From Mytilus galloprovincialis (lineage: Eukaryota > Mollusca > Bivalvia > Mytilida > Mytilidae): a DNA stretch of 64,000 bases. Made by a program: the position numbers and the translations under genes. The notes under the pieces are model-generated. The model was not told the origin of the DNA, did no database searches, and saw only the letters and a program-made list of their open reading frames with translations. Below are positions 1-11,744 of the stretch, one piece after another (within the stretch, counting starts at the first letter, position 1; each line of letters opens with the position of its first letter). Where the stretch lies: positions 53,758,833 through 53,822,832 of the forward strand of contig NC_134851.1 of NCBI RefSeq assembly GCF_965363235.1, in the 5' to 3' direction.

Positions 1-1080
1 CTAAAGGTAAATCAGGTATAAATTTATTTCCACACATAGATTAGCATTAAAGTCAAGGGGAGATTTTTTTACTGAATTTACCCCTATTATGCTTTAGATC
101 ATTGAGCCATTGTGGGACAACGTGTCAGAAGTTGTACAAAGGGCAACTGTGTCTATTCAAGCAGCGACTTTTCTTGTGACTTCTTTTCATTTCTAACCAG
201 TTCCGAATAAGTAAATTTTTGGTTATACGCCAAGACGAGCATCATCTTTTCAACTTTTGTTTCATTTTACAGACTGTGTACCTCAAATGTTTTAACTGAG
301 AAAAAAATGTCTTCACTGGGACCACCACAGCTGAAACATACACACTTCTGTTTAGCAGGGACAATACTCTGTAACCCCTTTTTGACATATTTGCACATTG
401 GACCTTTAAAGACACTGTCAGTGGGTCACAGTATTGCTTGTCAAAGACATGTTTATTAAGATAGTGAATGCTGCATTCGAATAGGGACTGCTCGATTCAT
501 TCTCGGAAATTTTGCAATCGTCAAATATCTAAAACACCCTTTTCTATTAAAAAAAAAGATATTCTACATTATAAGGTGTCGACTTTAAGTTAGCAATGGA
601 ACTTTAATAATATTTACTTAGTACAAGTCTTTTACAAAAGGTTGCCACATATGTAATATGATGGACACATCAACCTTCAAAAATAGGTCCATTCTATGTT
701 GCTTGGTCCTTGCATTCCTAAGGTCTTTTCTAAATACTTAGCTTTCCTCTAGAATGGTTGATAAAAGTTGAAAGCTAAGTTGCTTTAACTTTCTCCCATT
801 CTTCTAGGTATTACAATGTCACAAAGATTAAGATTCATGTCCAGTGGCACATATTACAGTCATATCGAGATTCATCATTACACGATGCTGGAAAATTACT
901 ATTGTCAACTGATTGGTAGATAATGTTTGTAATAAATATTTTTTGGTAGATGGATCAAAACTAGAGTTGAAAAAAATAAAAAAATAAATGCTGTGTGTAC
1001 TAATTTTATTTCCTACAGGGTTGAAAAGTAATGGGGGTCAGTATAGGAATTCAGTGCGAATCTACATTGTTTGTAAACAA

Positions 1081-1255
1081 GGCCGCAGTGGCGGATCCAG
1101 CCATTTTAAAAAGGGGGGTTCCCAACCCAGAGTAAAGGGGTGGGGGGGTGGGGGGGGGGGGTTCCAACTATATGCTCCCATTCAAATGCATTGATCGGCC
1201 AAAAAAAAAGGGGGGTTCCAACCCCAAGAACCCCCCCTGGATCCGCCACTGAGGC
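1081..1255. mobile_element. Short MITE with GGATCC-containing inverted ends (copy 1)
   Basis: Inverted ends of 20 bp with one mismatch (GGCC, G or T, then CAGTGGCGGATCCAG) lie at 1081-1100 and 1236-1255. The interior is G-runs and C-runs. CAGTGGCG ends are common in hAT-like non-autonomous elements, so hAT is a reasonable guess. No clear target duplication is visible. It is part of the tandem unit and was amplified with it. Confidence 0.75.
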
Positions 1256-2436
1256 CATGTGAATGCCCAAAAATGCCGCATGACACTATGTTTTTATTGT
1301 TGCAAAAGATAGGGCTACATTTGTACTTTCATGAATATTGTATGAAAGTTTTTAATTTCTAAAGGTAAATCAGGTATAAATTTATTTCCACACATAGATT
1401 AGCATTAAAGTCAAGGGGAGATTTTTTTACTGAATTTACCCCTATTATGCTTTAGATCATTGAGCCATTGTGGGACAACGTGTCAGAAGTTGTACAAAGG
1501 GCAACTGTGTCTATTCAAGCAGCGACTTTTCTTGTGACTTCATTTCATTTCTAACCAGTTCCGAATAAGTAAATTTTTGGTTATACGCCAAGACGAGCAT
1601 CATCTTTTCAACTTTTGTTTCATTTTACAGACTGTGTACCTCAAATGTTTTAACTGAGAAAAAAATGTCTTCACTGGGACCACTAAAGCTGAAACATACA
1701 CACTTCTGTTTAGCAGGGACAATACTCTGTAACCCCTTTTTGACATATTTGCACATTGGACCTTTAAAGACACTGTCAGTGGGTCACAGTATTGCTTGTC
1801 AAAGACATGTTTATTAAGATAGTGAATGCTGCATTCGAATAGGGACTGCTCGATTCATTCTCGGAAATTTTGCAATCGTCAAATATCTAAAACACCCTTT
1901 TCTATTGAAAAAAAAATATTCTACATTATAAGGTGTCGACTTTAAGTTAGCAATGGAACTTTAATAATATTTACTTAGTACAAGTCTTTTACAAAAGGTT
2001 GCCACATATGTAATATGATGGACACATCAACCTTCAAAAATAGGTCCCTTCTATGTTGCTTGGTCCTTGCATTCCTAAGGTATTTTCTAAATACTTAGCT
2101 CCTCTAGAATGGTTGATAAAAGTTGAAAGCTAAGTTGCTTTAACTTTCTCCCATTCTTCTAGGTATTACAATGTCACAAAGATTAAAATTCATGTCAAGT
2201 GGCACATATTACAGTCATATCGAGATTCATCATTACACGATGCTGGAAAATTACTATTGTCAACTGATTGGTAGATAATGTTTGTAATAAATATTTTTTG
2301 GTAGATGGATCAAAACTAGAGTTGAAAAAAATAAAAAAAATAAATGCTGTGTGTCCTAATTTTATTTCCTACAGGGTTGAAAAGTAATAGGGGTCAGTAT
2401 AGGAATTCAGTGCGAATCTACATTGTTTGTAAACAA

Positions 2437-2607
2437 GGCCGCAGTGGCGGATCCAGCCATAATAAAAAGGGGGGTTCCCAACCCAGAGTAAAGGGGGGGG
2501 GGGGTTCCAACTATATGCTCCCATTCAAATGCATTGATCGGCCAAAAAAAAGGGGGGTTCCAACCCCCAGAACCCCCCCCCCCCCCCTTGGATCCGCCAC
2601 TGAGGCC
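2437..2607. mobile_element. Short MITE with GGATCC-containing inverted ends (copy 2)
   Basis: This is the second-unit copy of the element at 1081-1255, with the same ends and different G-run and C-run lengths. The third array unit is cut before this point, so no third copy exists here. Confidence 0.75.
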
Positions 2608-3742
2608 ATGTGAATGCCCAAAAATGCCGCATGACACTATGTTTTTATTGTTGCAAAAGATAGGGCTACATTTGTACTTTCATGAATGATGTATGAAAGT
2701 TTTTAATTTCTAAAGGTAAATCAGGTATACATTTATTTCCACACATAGATTAGCATTAAAGTCAAGAGGAGATTTTTTTACAGAATTTACCCCTATTATG
2801 CTTTAGATCATTGAGCCATTGTGGGACAACGTGTCAGAAGTTGTACAAAGGGCAACTGTGTCTATTCAAGCACCGACTTTTCTTGTGACTTCATTTCATT
2901 TCTAACCAGTTCCGAATAAGTAAATTTTTGGTTATACGCCAAGACGAGCATCATCTTTTCAACTTTTGTTTCATTTTACAGACTGTGTACCTCAAATGTT
3001 TTAACTGAGAAAAAAATGTCTTCACTGGGACCACCACAGCTGAAACATACACACTTCTGTTTAGCAGGGACAATACTCTGTAACCCCTTTTTGACATATT
3101 TGCACATTGGACCTTTAAAGACACTGTCAGTGGGTCACAGTATTGCTTGTCAAAGACATGTTTATTAAGATAGTGAATGCTGCATTCGAAATGGGACTGC
3201 TCGATTCATTCTCGGAAATTTTGCAATCGTCAAATATCTAAAACACCCTTTTCTATTAAAAAAAAAAGATATTCTACATTATAAGGTGTCGACTTTAAGT
3301 TAGCAATGGAACTTTAATAATATTTACTTAGTACAAGTCTTTTACAAAAGGTTGCCACATATGTAATATGATGGACACATCAACCTTCAAAAATAGGTCC
3401 CTTCTATGTTGCTTGGTCCTTGCATTCCTAAGGTATTTTCTAAATACTTAGCTTTCCTCTAGAATGGTTGATAAAAGTTGAAAGCTAAGTTGCTTTAACT
3501 TTCTCCCATTCTTCTAGGTATTACAATGTCACAAAGATTAAGATTTATGTCCAGTGGCACATATTACAGTCATATCGAGATTCATCATTACACGATGCTG
3601 GAAAATTACTATTGTCAACTGATTGGTAGATAATGTTTGTAATAAATATTTTTTGATAGATGGATCAAAACTAGAGTTGAAAAAAAATAAAAAAAATAAA
3701 TGCTAAGTTGCTTTAACTTTCTCGCATTCTTCTAGGTATTAC

Positions 3743-5027
3743 CAGTGGCGTAGCCAGGGTTGAAATGATGTGGATGCCTTCGCCGAGCGGAGCGAGGCGA
3801 ACAAAATTTTGGACTATTTTAGGCAGAAAATTATATTTTTTTCAGACATTGTTCCCGTAAGCAAAATTGTACTCCCCTAGAATCCGACATTGGTTAGATG
3901 TTTGTTTAATTTCAAAATACCCACCAATTCATATAATTATATTTCAAACAAAATGTTTTTCTCGAAATTCTCGAAATTGAATGTAATTCATAGTTTATTT
4001 ATTTGATGTAAAAGTTTCCAACCAATCTTATATTTGACATCTCATAAACGGCCCCATCACAGCGGCACTTCTGTATAAAGGAACTGAAGTGATCCCCTTT
4101 CCTAGCATTTCTCAAAAAACGGCCCCATCACAGCGACACTTCGGAATATAGGAACTGAAGTGACCCCATTAACGCGTCGCAGGGGACATCATCGAAATAC
4201 CTGGTGTCCGTCCATCCGGTCTTGTTTGCACTCTCATGTGTACAATTCTTGCCAGATTGTTAAATCATCAGCAATGACAATTTCGAAAATAAGTCCTATA
4301 AGCTTTGACCTTTTGAAATATAAATTATAACGGAAATCCCATTTCATTTTCTCTGAAGCTTTTATTTCTCCATCATAAACTTAAAAGGAAAAGGAAAAAC
4401 ATCATTTTTTATTAGTTATTGCCCTTTTTCCTTGGTTACATAAAATGTGTGCAATGCAGGGGACATAGGAACTTTGTTCTTTTATTGAAAATAAAATTAA
4501 TATGTGGACCTAGATAGAAACTGGAATTTACTGATAAGCCTAGGAATGATCACACTCTATTACAGATTAGTTTTTTTCACGTCGTCTTTCATGTCAAAGG
4601 AAACGATATCAGGATATGGGGGTTTAGTTGTCAGTTATGTTATTAGTCAATTGTGGAAGCCATCGGTCCGCGAGGCTCAATTTCAGATGAAACATGTCCG
4701 AGGATCTGTGCATCATCCTCTGCACTTGCCGTAGCCGACGACATAGTCTTTTTACGAAAAAAAATCGAGAACACTTTTCTGCGAATTATCCATCTTGTTT
4801 TATTACATGAACTAAATTATCCTTAAATTAAAGACCACGCATACTTCATCGGAAATAATTGGATGTTATCCTCATATCCTAACCCTTGTTACATACGGAT
4901 ACCTCCGATGATTTTATTTTATACCTCCGAGTTTAACTGCTGCGAACATATCTTTATTTATATTTTTTTCTTGTCAAAATGATGTGGATGCTTGAGCATC
5001 TGAGCATACATGCAAGCTACGCCACTG
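3743..5027. mobile_element. Non-autonomous element with CAGTGGCGTAGC inverted ends
   Basis: The left end CAGTGGCGTAGC (3743-3754) is matched by its exact complement GCTACGCCACTG (5016-5027). Just inside both ends is a direct copy of AATGATGTGGATGC. A small inverted GC-rich block, TTCGCC...GGCGAA, sits at 3779-3802. The ends resemble hAT-type termini. I see no 8-bp target duplication, perhaps because the left flank is the rearranged array edge. It encodes no recognisable transposase; the 76-codon frame at 4504-4734 has no support. Confidence 0.65.
4042..4166. repeat. Internal direct duplication, ~55 bp, two copies
   Basis: Two diverged copies of a unit containing AACGGCCCCATCACAGCG and GGAACTGAAGTGA lie at about 4042-4098 and 4113-4166, within the element at 3743-5027. 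Confidence 0.8.
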
Positions 5028-5475
5028 TCTCGAACTATTGTGTGGTAAAATAAGCGAGAAATTAAAGTTTCAAGCTGAAACCGCCTTCATCCACACCTGA
5101 CAACAATCTACAGATAGACAAGTGGACAAATGGACGCAAAGTGAGAAGAGACAGATCACAATTGCTCACCTGACCAATATATCTTTCATTGAAAATTTCC
5201 ACTTTTACTAGCGATTTTTAATTGTCCTTTCATACTATCTGTTTTTTACTTTTTTGATTTTTGGAGGTTGTGCCAGACCTAACTGTGTTCGCCACAAACG
5301 ACTAAAATCAGAATGAGATGCATTCATTCATTGCAAATTTTAGGGGGGGGCACGCCAGCCACGCAGTGTTCTCCCAAGAAATTTTGGATAGCATCACATT
5401 TGGCGTAAAAAAATAAATTGTATTTTCGCGTCATGGTAATGCTCTATTTCCTTTATGTTACATACGCTATTGTTT
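5028..5475. other. No gene seen
   Basis: AT-rich sequence without a supported coding frame or a repeat I recognise; one short G-run near 5344. Confidence 0.6.
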
Positions 5476-5728
5476 ATTATAAGATTAAACACATTTTTTT
5501 TCTAGAGGTTATTGATGTGTAAACCGGGGCGATTAACTCACAAACTGAATAAAAGTCCGTCGACTTTTATTCAGTTTGTGAGTTAATCTAGAGGTTATTG
5601 ATGTGTAAACCGGGGCGATTAACTCACAAACTGAATAAAAGTCCGTCGACTTTTATTCAGTTTGTGAGTTAATCGCCCCGGTTTACACATCAATAACCTC
5701 TAGAAAAAATGTGTTTAATCCTTATAAT
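5476..5728. repeat. Long near-perfect palindrome with an 86-bp internal duplication
   Basis: The outer arms (ATTATAAGATTAAACACAT from 5476 and its complement ending at 5728) enclose a block starting CTAGAGGTTATTGATG. That block (5502-5587) is repeated directly from 5588. Each block carries the hairpin AAAAGTC-CGTC-GACTTTT, and the second copy continues into the complementary arm, so the whole region reads as one and a half hairpins. It is probably a fold-back mobile element or a palindrome altered by replication slippage. Confidence 0.9.
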
Positions 5729-6083
5729 TCTTCAGCCAAACATTTTTTTTGTTGATGGCTACTATATATATTTACCATCAAAAGCACAATGGCAAGTCGT
5801 AACAAAGGAGTACGCCGCCATCTTGACTTTCTAAAAACCATAAATGTCCGATAAATACAACGGAATCTTAAATGAAATAGCACCTTCCTCAAACACTTCA
5901 TTTTAATTAAATTTATCCAAATTTGAAGCGTACACGTAACGAAATAATCTTTCCCTTGAAAATTTCCATTCGTATGACGTCGTGTTTTGCCATGACGTAA
6001 ATTCGCCAAATCCTTCATGAAATTTCGCGGAATTTTATTAAATTTAATTTTTGTACATTTTCGAAGCTTAAGTGCAATAATAT
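5729..6083. other. No gene seen
   Basis: A 98-codon minus-strand frame (5722-6018) starts inside the palindrome arm and has no recognisable domain, so I do not call it. Confidence 0.6.
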
Positions 6084-6204
6084 AGGGTTATTGCATGAAT
6101 ATTGGGAAATATTGTCCCGAGTAGAATTTTATATTGCACGAGCTTGCGAGTGCAATATATGTTCTACGAGGGACAATATTGCCCAATATTCATGCAATAA
6201 CCCT
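6084..6204. repeat. Palindromic hairpin element, 23-bp perfect arms
   Basis: AGGGTTATTGCATGAATATT plus GGG (6084-6106) is perfectly complementary to 6182-6204. The arms extend imperfectly inward and the centre carries GCACGAGCTTGCGAGTGC. Probably a MITE-like or fold-back element. Confidence 0.9.
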
Positions 6205-6207
6205 TTT

Positions 6208-6373
6208 ATTGTATAGCAATATAATATTTGAAAGTGAAAATTGGTTTAAACTAAGATTTTGTCGTTGATGACGTCATGAATTTTGAAGATTTATTGCACT
6301 AGTGCAATATTGGAATTTATTGCACGCTAACTTTTGGTTACTTTCTGTGAGAAATATTATATTGCTATACAAT
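6208..6373. repeat. Second inverted repeat pair, 22-bp perfect arms
   Basis: 6208-6229 is the exact reverse complement of 6352-6373 (AAATATTATATTGCTATACA plus AT). The interior includes TGATGACGTCATGA and TTGCACTAGTGCAA, themselves short palindromes. It starts 3 bp after the previous hairpin, so the two may be one composite element, 6084-6373. Confidence 0.9.
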
Positions 6374-6959
6374 AAATGTATTTCTTTTTTTTTTTGGTGT
6401 TATATATGCACTAGAATAGTCAGAACTGTTATGCAATTGTTTTTTAATCTCAATTTTCTGAAAACCCCGGGATCACTGCAAGCTTGTGTATCGTGCATGA
6501 ATAGATTACAAAAGTAGTTTCGGAAACATGGTTTATCGAAGTGTAAACTTAGAGAAAAATTCTAATTGACCAATCCAATTCAAGTATTTATAGATATGCA
6601 AATCATATAAGAATTATTACAAAATGTATTATATTGTTTGTATGCTATAGGGCCTTTTTGGTGAATAAAATATTCTATTCCACCCTATTCTTTGTATCTA
6701 TATTGTTGATTTCATAACTGAGAATACAATTAAACTAAAACCATGATAACAGTATTTTCAGTTTATGTTTTCTATATTCATTTATAGTTCCAGAATTATT
6801 TTTTTTCTCTTGGGCCAAATAAAAATATATGTGTATAGATACAATTGCACTAAATGTGTAGGAAAAACAATGGTTCTTATATTATATATAATATGAGGAA
6901 GGCGCTACCTTAAATGCCAGCTTTATACTAGGACAATGTCCTATATATATGATCATATA
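6374..6959. other. No gene seen
   Basis: AT-rich sequence. The frame at 6302-6517 begins inside the inverted repeat and is not supported. Confidence 0.6.
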
Positions 6960-7030
6960 TTGATTGGTTGTTGGTTGTTTAACGTCCAGTGGCAAATATT
7001 TCATGCATGTTCATGTTCAGTACGAATGTC
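6960..7030. repeat. Fragment of a mollusc dispersed repeat
   Basis: TTGATTGGTTGTTGGTTGTT followed by TAACGTCCAGTGGCAAATAT resembles, from memory, the terminal part of a SINE-like repeat widespread in molluscs. Only this fragment is present. Confidence 0.5.
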
Positions 7031-7043
7031 CTAGGGTACGTAC

Positions 7044-7206
7044 CGATTATCAGGTTATCTGCATGTTGATATCGTAAAATATCAGCTGCGAGACATAATA
7101 TGAAGCTTTTTGTCGAGTGAGCGTAGCGAACGAGATCAAAAAGCCTTCATATAATGTCAAGCAGCTGATATTTTACAATATCAATATGCAGATAATCTGA
7201 TAATCG
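7044..7206. repeat. Palindromic hairpin element with GAGTGAGCGTAGCGAACGAG centre
   Basis: The left arm starts CGATTATCAGGTTATCTGCA at 7044 and the right arm ends GCAGATAATCTGATAATCG at 7206, pairing over about 45 bp with a few mismatches. The interior also pairs (AAGCTTTTTGTC...GATCAAAAAGCC) around a centre of GAGTGAGCG/AGCGAACGAG type. Confidence 0.9.
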
Positions 7207-7280
7207 ATTTATCGGGCTATATTTGCGTGATTCAGAAGTGTTTTCTTTGTTTCACCAGGACACAAAAGATGGCTTGATAA

Positions 7281-7375
7281 GTTCGGGTCAAAGTTATTAA
7301 CGTCGGGTCAAACATTATGACGTCGCTGATATGTCCGGGTCAAAGTTATTAAGGCCGGGTCAACGTATTTGACGT
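7281..7375. repeat. Four short repeats of a GGGTCAAAGTTATTA-like unit
   Basis: GGGTCA occurs at 7285, 7305, 7337 and 7357, each followed by an A/T-rich tail and alternating with GACGTC. It lies between two palindromes and may be part of a composite element. Confidence 0.6.
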
Positions 7376-7430
7376 CACAAAGACATGATACGGAATAATA
7401 TTAAGAGCTGAACAAAGTGATATTATAAGT

Positions 7431-7569
7431 TATATGGTTCGCTACTGACCCAATACGGATCCATAGAGGGTTAGTAAAATCCATAGGGGGTGAGGCCGGA
7501 GGCCGAATCCCCTATGAATTTTATTCACCCTCTATGGATCCGTAGGGGGTCAGTAGTTAACCGTATAAC
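7431..7569. repeat. Palindromic hairpin element with GAGGCCGGAGGCCGAA centre
   Basis: Arms TTATATGGTT...CTACTGACCC and GGGTCAGTAG...AACCGTATAA enclose a second tier (GGATCCATAGAGGGT / ACCCTCTATGGATCC), then CCATAGGGGG / CCCCTATG, around a GGCCGGAGGCC centre. Confidence 0.9.
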
Positions 7570-7800
7570 GAATTTATCGGACGCTGGACTTTTTCGGCTG
7601 CGTTTTGTTGAAAAATAAACAATGAAACACAACAACAGCAATAGATGACGTCACCAGTAATGCGTCATGAACCCCCTATGAAACTTCCTAACCCCCTACA
7701 GTCTCATAGGGGGTCACCACGTGACGGCGTTTAACCAATCACAACGTGATAATTTATCTGTGGTCCGATAAAGACAGTGGGACGACCGATAAATTAACAT
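7570..7800. repeat. Related inverted remnants
   Basis: A further small inverted pair (GAACCCCCTATGA near 7669 and TCATAGGGGGTCAC near 7704) and several copies of TTTATCGG-type sequence suggest degraded copies of the neighbouring palindromes. Confidence 0.5.
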
Positions 7801-10286
7801 ATTGTTTATGTCTAAAAGAAAATAATAAGTTTAGATAGAAAATGTTTAGGGAACGAACATTGAACTTGAAAAGGCATGAGGGGTTATGGTATTTTTCCTG
7901 AAAAAAATATTCTGATTCCCAAATTGATGAATAAAAAATCTGTTCAAGCATAGGACAAAAAAAAAATATTTTGAATCCAGATCTTCACCAAAAATGATTT
8001 TATCTTTCAGATATGCAAAATAAATTTAACTTTTATATATCTAAAAACATAAAAACTTCCCAAACCGCACATGTAAGTCTGTACTCAGTAGTTTTTTAGG
8101 TAATAATAAGGCCGTATTTGCCAATTTGTTATGATGAACCTTAATACTAGTGTTAAATTTTGACTAAATAATTTTAATTGATAGCGCTGAAGGGCTTCTG
8201 TAAAAAAAAATCTGACTCGAATAAAAAAACATTATTTCTGATCATCTTCAGTTTGTGAGTTCTACAATTTCATGTACTAATTCAGACTCGGTTTTACGTC
8301 ATTTCTTGCATATATTTTTTTTGTTACATGTACATGATAGCTTACTTTTCAAGTTTTTATATGACAGCAAAATAAAATTGAGAATGGAAATGGGAAATAC
8401 AAGCATGACAAAAATTTGCTTTCAAGTAATGCATAATCATGTCATAGTTGTTTTCAAGAACACACATTTGGTTTCCAGACAATAACTTGAGTATAAGTGA
8501 ATGGATCTCTATGAAATTTTACTAGAAGGTTCAATACACAAAAGGAAGATTAGAATTGATTTTGAGGTTATGGTACAACATTATTGGGGGTGTTTTATTT
8601 TTTTAAATTTTGGGTTTTTCTTTCAAAAATTACCTTATTTACATTGTTTATACTCGTCTAGTATATATAGATGCAACAGATACTGATTTGGCAGAAAATG
8701 CACTCAATATTTAAATATTTTATCTGTAATTTTTGCTTTTTTCTTATGATATGTACTTCTTGATAATGTTGATGTGAGTATCAGTAATAAAAATTTAGTT
8801 TAGCCTATTTAAATGTGTCACTGATTGTGTGAAAATTTTAACAGAAAATGTACAAAACACTTGATAAAATTGCATTGTCTGCAGAATTATTGATAACTTT
8901 CCTCACAATATATTCACAAGGACATAGAACTTACATATTGTCCATGCTATTCTGATCTGACTTTTTTTCATACATATACTGGCATGGCTGGTGCTGTTTC
9001 AAGTTGTCTTCTTTTTCGGTTTCTTGAGAAGTATTTGTTTAAACTGTTCAGTCACTATAAAGTGTTACAATTCCTATTTAGACGCAACACATAAATAGTG
9101 ACCAAAAAGGTACTGCTTTCACATGAGAGAAGCTAGAAAAAAATTAAATGTACACATTTTCAATATTTCTGAAGGACTTACTATTGTATGAAATTAAGGA
9201 GATATGTAGTTAGAGACTTCTGCTGAATAGAAATATGTGGGTTCAAATTAGTCCATATTGAAGTTTAAAGCGTCCAAAATTAGAATATGTTTGATTTCAA
9301 TGGACATAAAAAAAATGTTTTTTATATGCTAAATATACATCTGTGGTCATATGAGGCTGTGCGTGGCGAAGCATTTTATTGCCTTTAGGTTTGTAGTTTT
9401 TTTTGTTTTGGTCATGAAAATAAATTTGTAGTTCTGTTGTGAAGTTGCTAACATGAGAATACCCAAATTGCACCTAAATTGTCAGTTTTTTTTAATACCA
9501 ACTTTTTTTATGTACCAGACAAAAGTTTATTCTGTGATTATTTTGTAGACTGTCTTTGTCTACAATATAGTTACACCAATTTAATTTTGAGTCCATGTAG
9601 AGTCATTGAAAAATGGGTTTTGAAATTACATCCAAACAATCCTTGATACTGTAATGAGGTCAGTACCCAAATTCCATACATCATTACATGTATGGTGTAT
9701 TTCAAATCCTTAAAACAGAGATTTTGTTTTATTTCTTCAAAGACTTCAAACAATTTGACATTATTTCATGCTTTAACTATTATTTTTTGAAGAAAAGGAT
9801 GCTGGTAACAAATTTAATTTGCTCATTTTAAAAAGATGATAAGATAACTTCACATGGTGAAAGAAAACTTGCAAGAATATTTTTTTGCTGAATAGGTGCA
9901 TAAAATATGCAGGCTACTGCTGCAGCTTGAATTTTAAAGGATGTAGTCCACATACTTCCAAGTAACATGCCCTGTATAGTACCTATCAAAATCATAATAA
10001 CTCCATCTTCCCATAAAATCCAATTTTGGACAATATGGGAGCATACAATATATACAGTAGTCAGTTCTAAATGTACTACTCATACTCAAGTCTCTTTTTA
10101 TGATTAAACCTAGAGAGAGAAAACTAAACAGTTTCCATCTCCTGGGACTTTATAAGGTGTGACATAATCAATGAAAAGATTTGTTGAGAGTTTGCCATTT
10201 GAAGGAAGTACAGAATTAGAATATTGTGAATTATTTTAATATTTTTTTCTGTTTTAAACTTTTGTTAAGTTTTGAATTAGTCTGTG
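7801..10286. other. No gene seen
   Basis: About 2.5 kb of AT-rich DNA with only short unsupported frames on either strand (for example 8255-8485 and 9571-9753). I recognise no repeat family and no splice-bounded coding exon here. Confidence 0.6.
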
Positions 10287-11740
10287 GGCTACCATAGGAT
10301 CCAGAGGGGCGACGGTCCCCCTTATCTTGGGAAAAAATGTTGATTATATAGGGAATCACTGAAGCATGACTGGAGCACCCCGTCAGCGGGTCCCCTTATG
10401 AAAAATGCTAGATTCGACATTGACTACATGAATAACCGTGATCCCATTCAACAGTATAATTATCACTGTTCCTTGATGTGGGGAATAATGTGGCAGATGG
10501 ACATAAGTAGTCATGATCAACAAGTGAACCGGAGTTTACCCAGCATGACGGAAAGTCGGTATGGCCGGATGGACATTATAAAAAAAAAGACGAAATGTAT
10601 TGTGCTTGCAGAGATTTTTTCTGTGTTCCCATGGCTGGACGGAACTTTTACGCTAAATATGTTATCGTTAACTATGATTTTGTGACTTTTAAATGAAGTA
10701 CCTGTGATTATTTAAGTTATTTGTTTTGACCTCACTGATAATGGACTGTTGAAGCAGACGAAACATGGCGTCAGATGTTGTTGTCCTAACTTCGGTAATT
10801 TCCGTGGTACGATCAAATTTAAATAAGCTACTGGTCGAGGACCAGTTACCGTCATTTTTTGTCAGTATATTTCATTTATCTTCTAAACGTGAGAACATTT
10901 AAATCTATCCTTTGACAAGGAAAGTGGTTACCAAAATTACTTTAATATTTCAATTGGTCAGTATTTAAAATTAACTAAATTTCTCAGAAATTAACTTTTA
11001 ACGGCGTCCGATTTCGTACGAGATTTGAAGATGCCGAGGACCAGTTACCGTCAGCACCGAAATTGTTACAATTCTCTCTCAATGGTTGTCAGATGAGTTT
11101 AAACACGGTCTCAAACTATTTTAACAAATTGTATAGTATTGATTTTTTACATTAAATGTTATGAATCAATTTGGAGATGAGCAAATATTTTTTTATCGCT
11201 GAAGCGTCGTCTTCGTTACGCAGGAGTTGTCTCTCTTTGCTTACCTCGTCAAAGTGCCTCATTTTAATTTGGCGCCCTTTTAGATGAATTGTAAACCCCG
11301 GCGTTGAACAACATGGAAAGCATGGCTGGAAGTGGAATGAAGTTGACTGACCAATTATGAGGAGAACAAATTTGAAGACAGACGAATAATCAGTCAAGAT
11401 TTTACTCAAAAAGACCGCACGTTTGGTGGTGATAGTCGAGATCGACTTGAAATCGGAACTTTCACTTTCAGACACTGAGACAGAGCCTCCAGTTTACATG
11501 CCAGGTAATTTCACTGAAACGTAGGTCAACATTTAATTGAAAGGTGACAATCAGACATTTTTCCATTTGTTATCAGTGTAGGATCCAAAACTTTTCCTAA
11601 AAGGGGAAGGGGTGACCCGTCTGACTGACCTAAGCGAAGGGGGAGGCACTCTTTTTTTTTAATAGTCGTGCTTCAATGATTCCCTACATAATCAACCAAT
11701 TTTTTCTCACAAAGAAAAGGGGGTGATCTGCCTATGGTTA
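10287..11740. repeat. Inverted pair of a diverged repeat, ~10.29-10.40 and ~11.58-11.74 kb
   Basis: The segment with GATTATATAGGGAATCACTG and GCATGACTGGAGC near 10335-10375 is the diverged reverse complement of 11660-11700 (TGCTTCAATGATTCCCTACA). Both lie next to a GGATCC motif and G-runs. This could be two copies of one repeat or the ends of an element enclosing 10.4-11.6 kb. The enclosed sequence holds no recognised domain. Confidence 0.45.
10831..11053. repeat. Direct pair of CGAGGACCAGTTACCGTCA
   Basis: The 19-bp motif occurs at about 10838 and 11036 in the same orientation. A related sequence occurs in reverse orientation at 31981-32021. ATG GCG TCA at about 10767 followed by a GTAATT donor-like site could be a first exon, but nothing downstream supports it. 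Confidence 0.6.
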
Positions 11741-11744
11741 TGAC

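Larger units (their letters stand above)
1..3703. repeat. Tandem array, ~1.35 kb unit, at least 2.7 copies
   Basis: Three successive copies start with CTAAAGGTAAATCAGGTA at 1, 1359 and 2710, giving units of 1358 and 1351 bp and a third, truncated copy. Copies differ by scattered substitutions and by homopolymer length. The third copy stops after ATAAATGCT near 3703, and 3704-3742 resumes with an earlier piece of the unit (AAGTTGCTTTAACTTTCTC), so the right edge is a rearranged junction. The array is open at the left window edge. No convincing gene lies in it; the short open frames at 988 and 2344 are the same non-coding piece in two copies. Confidence 0.95.

Noticed and set aside
988..2613. 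Short frames in tandem units
   Set aside because: Same non-coding piece in two copies, running into the MITE G-runs.
5722..6018. 98-codon minus-strand frame
   Set aside because: Overlaps a palindrome arm; no domain or homology recognised.
11152..11475. 107-codon minus-strand frame with a good GTAAGC donor near 11246
   Set aside because: It starts at GTG rather than ATG, has no recognisable domain and no partner exon was found.
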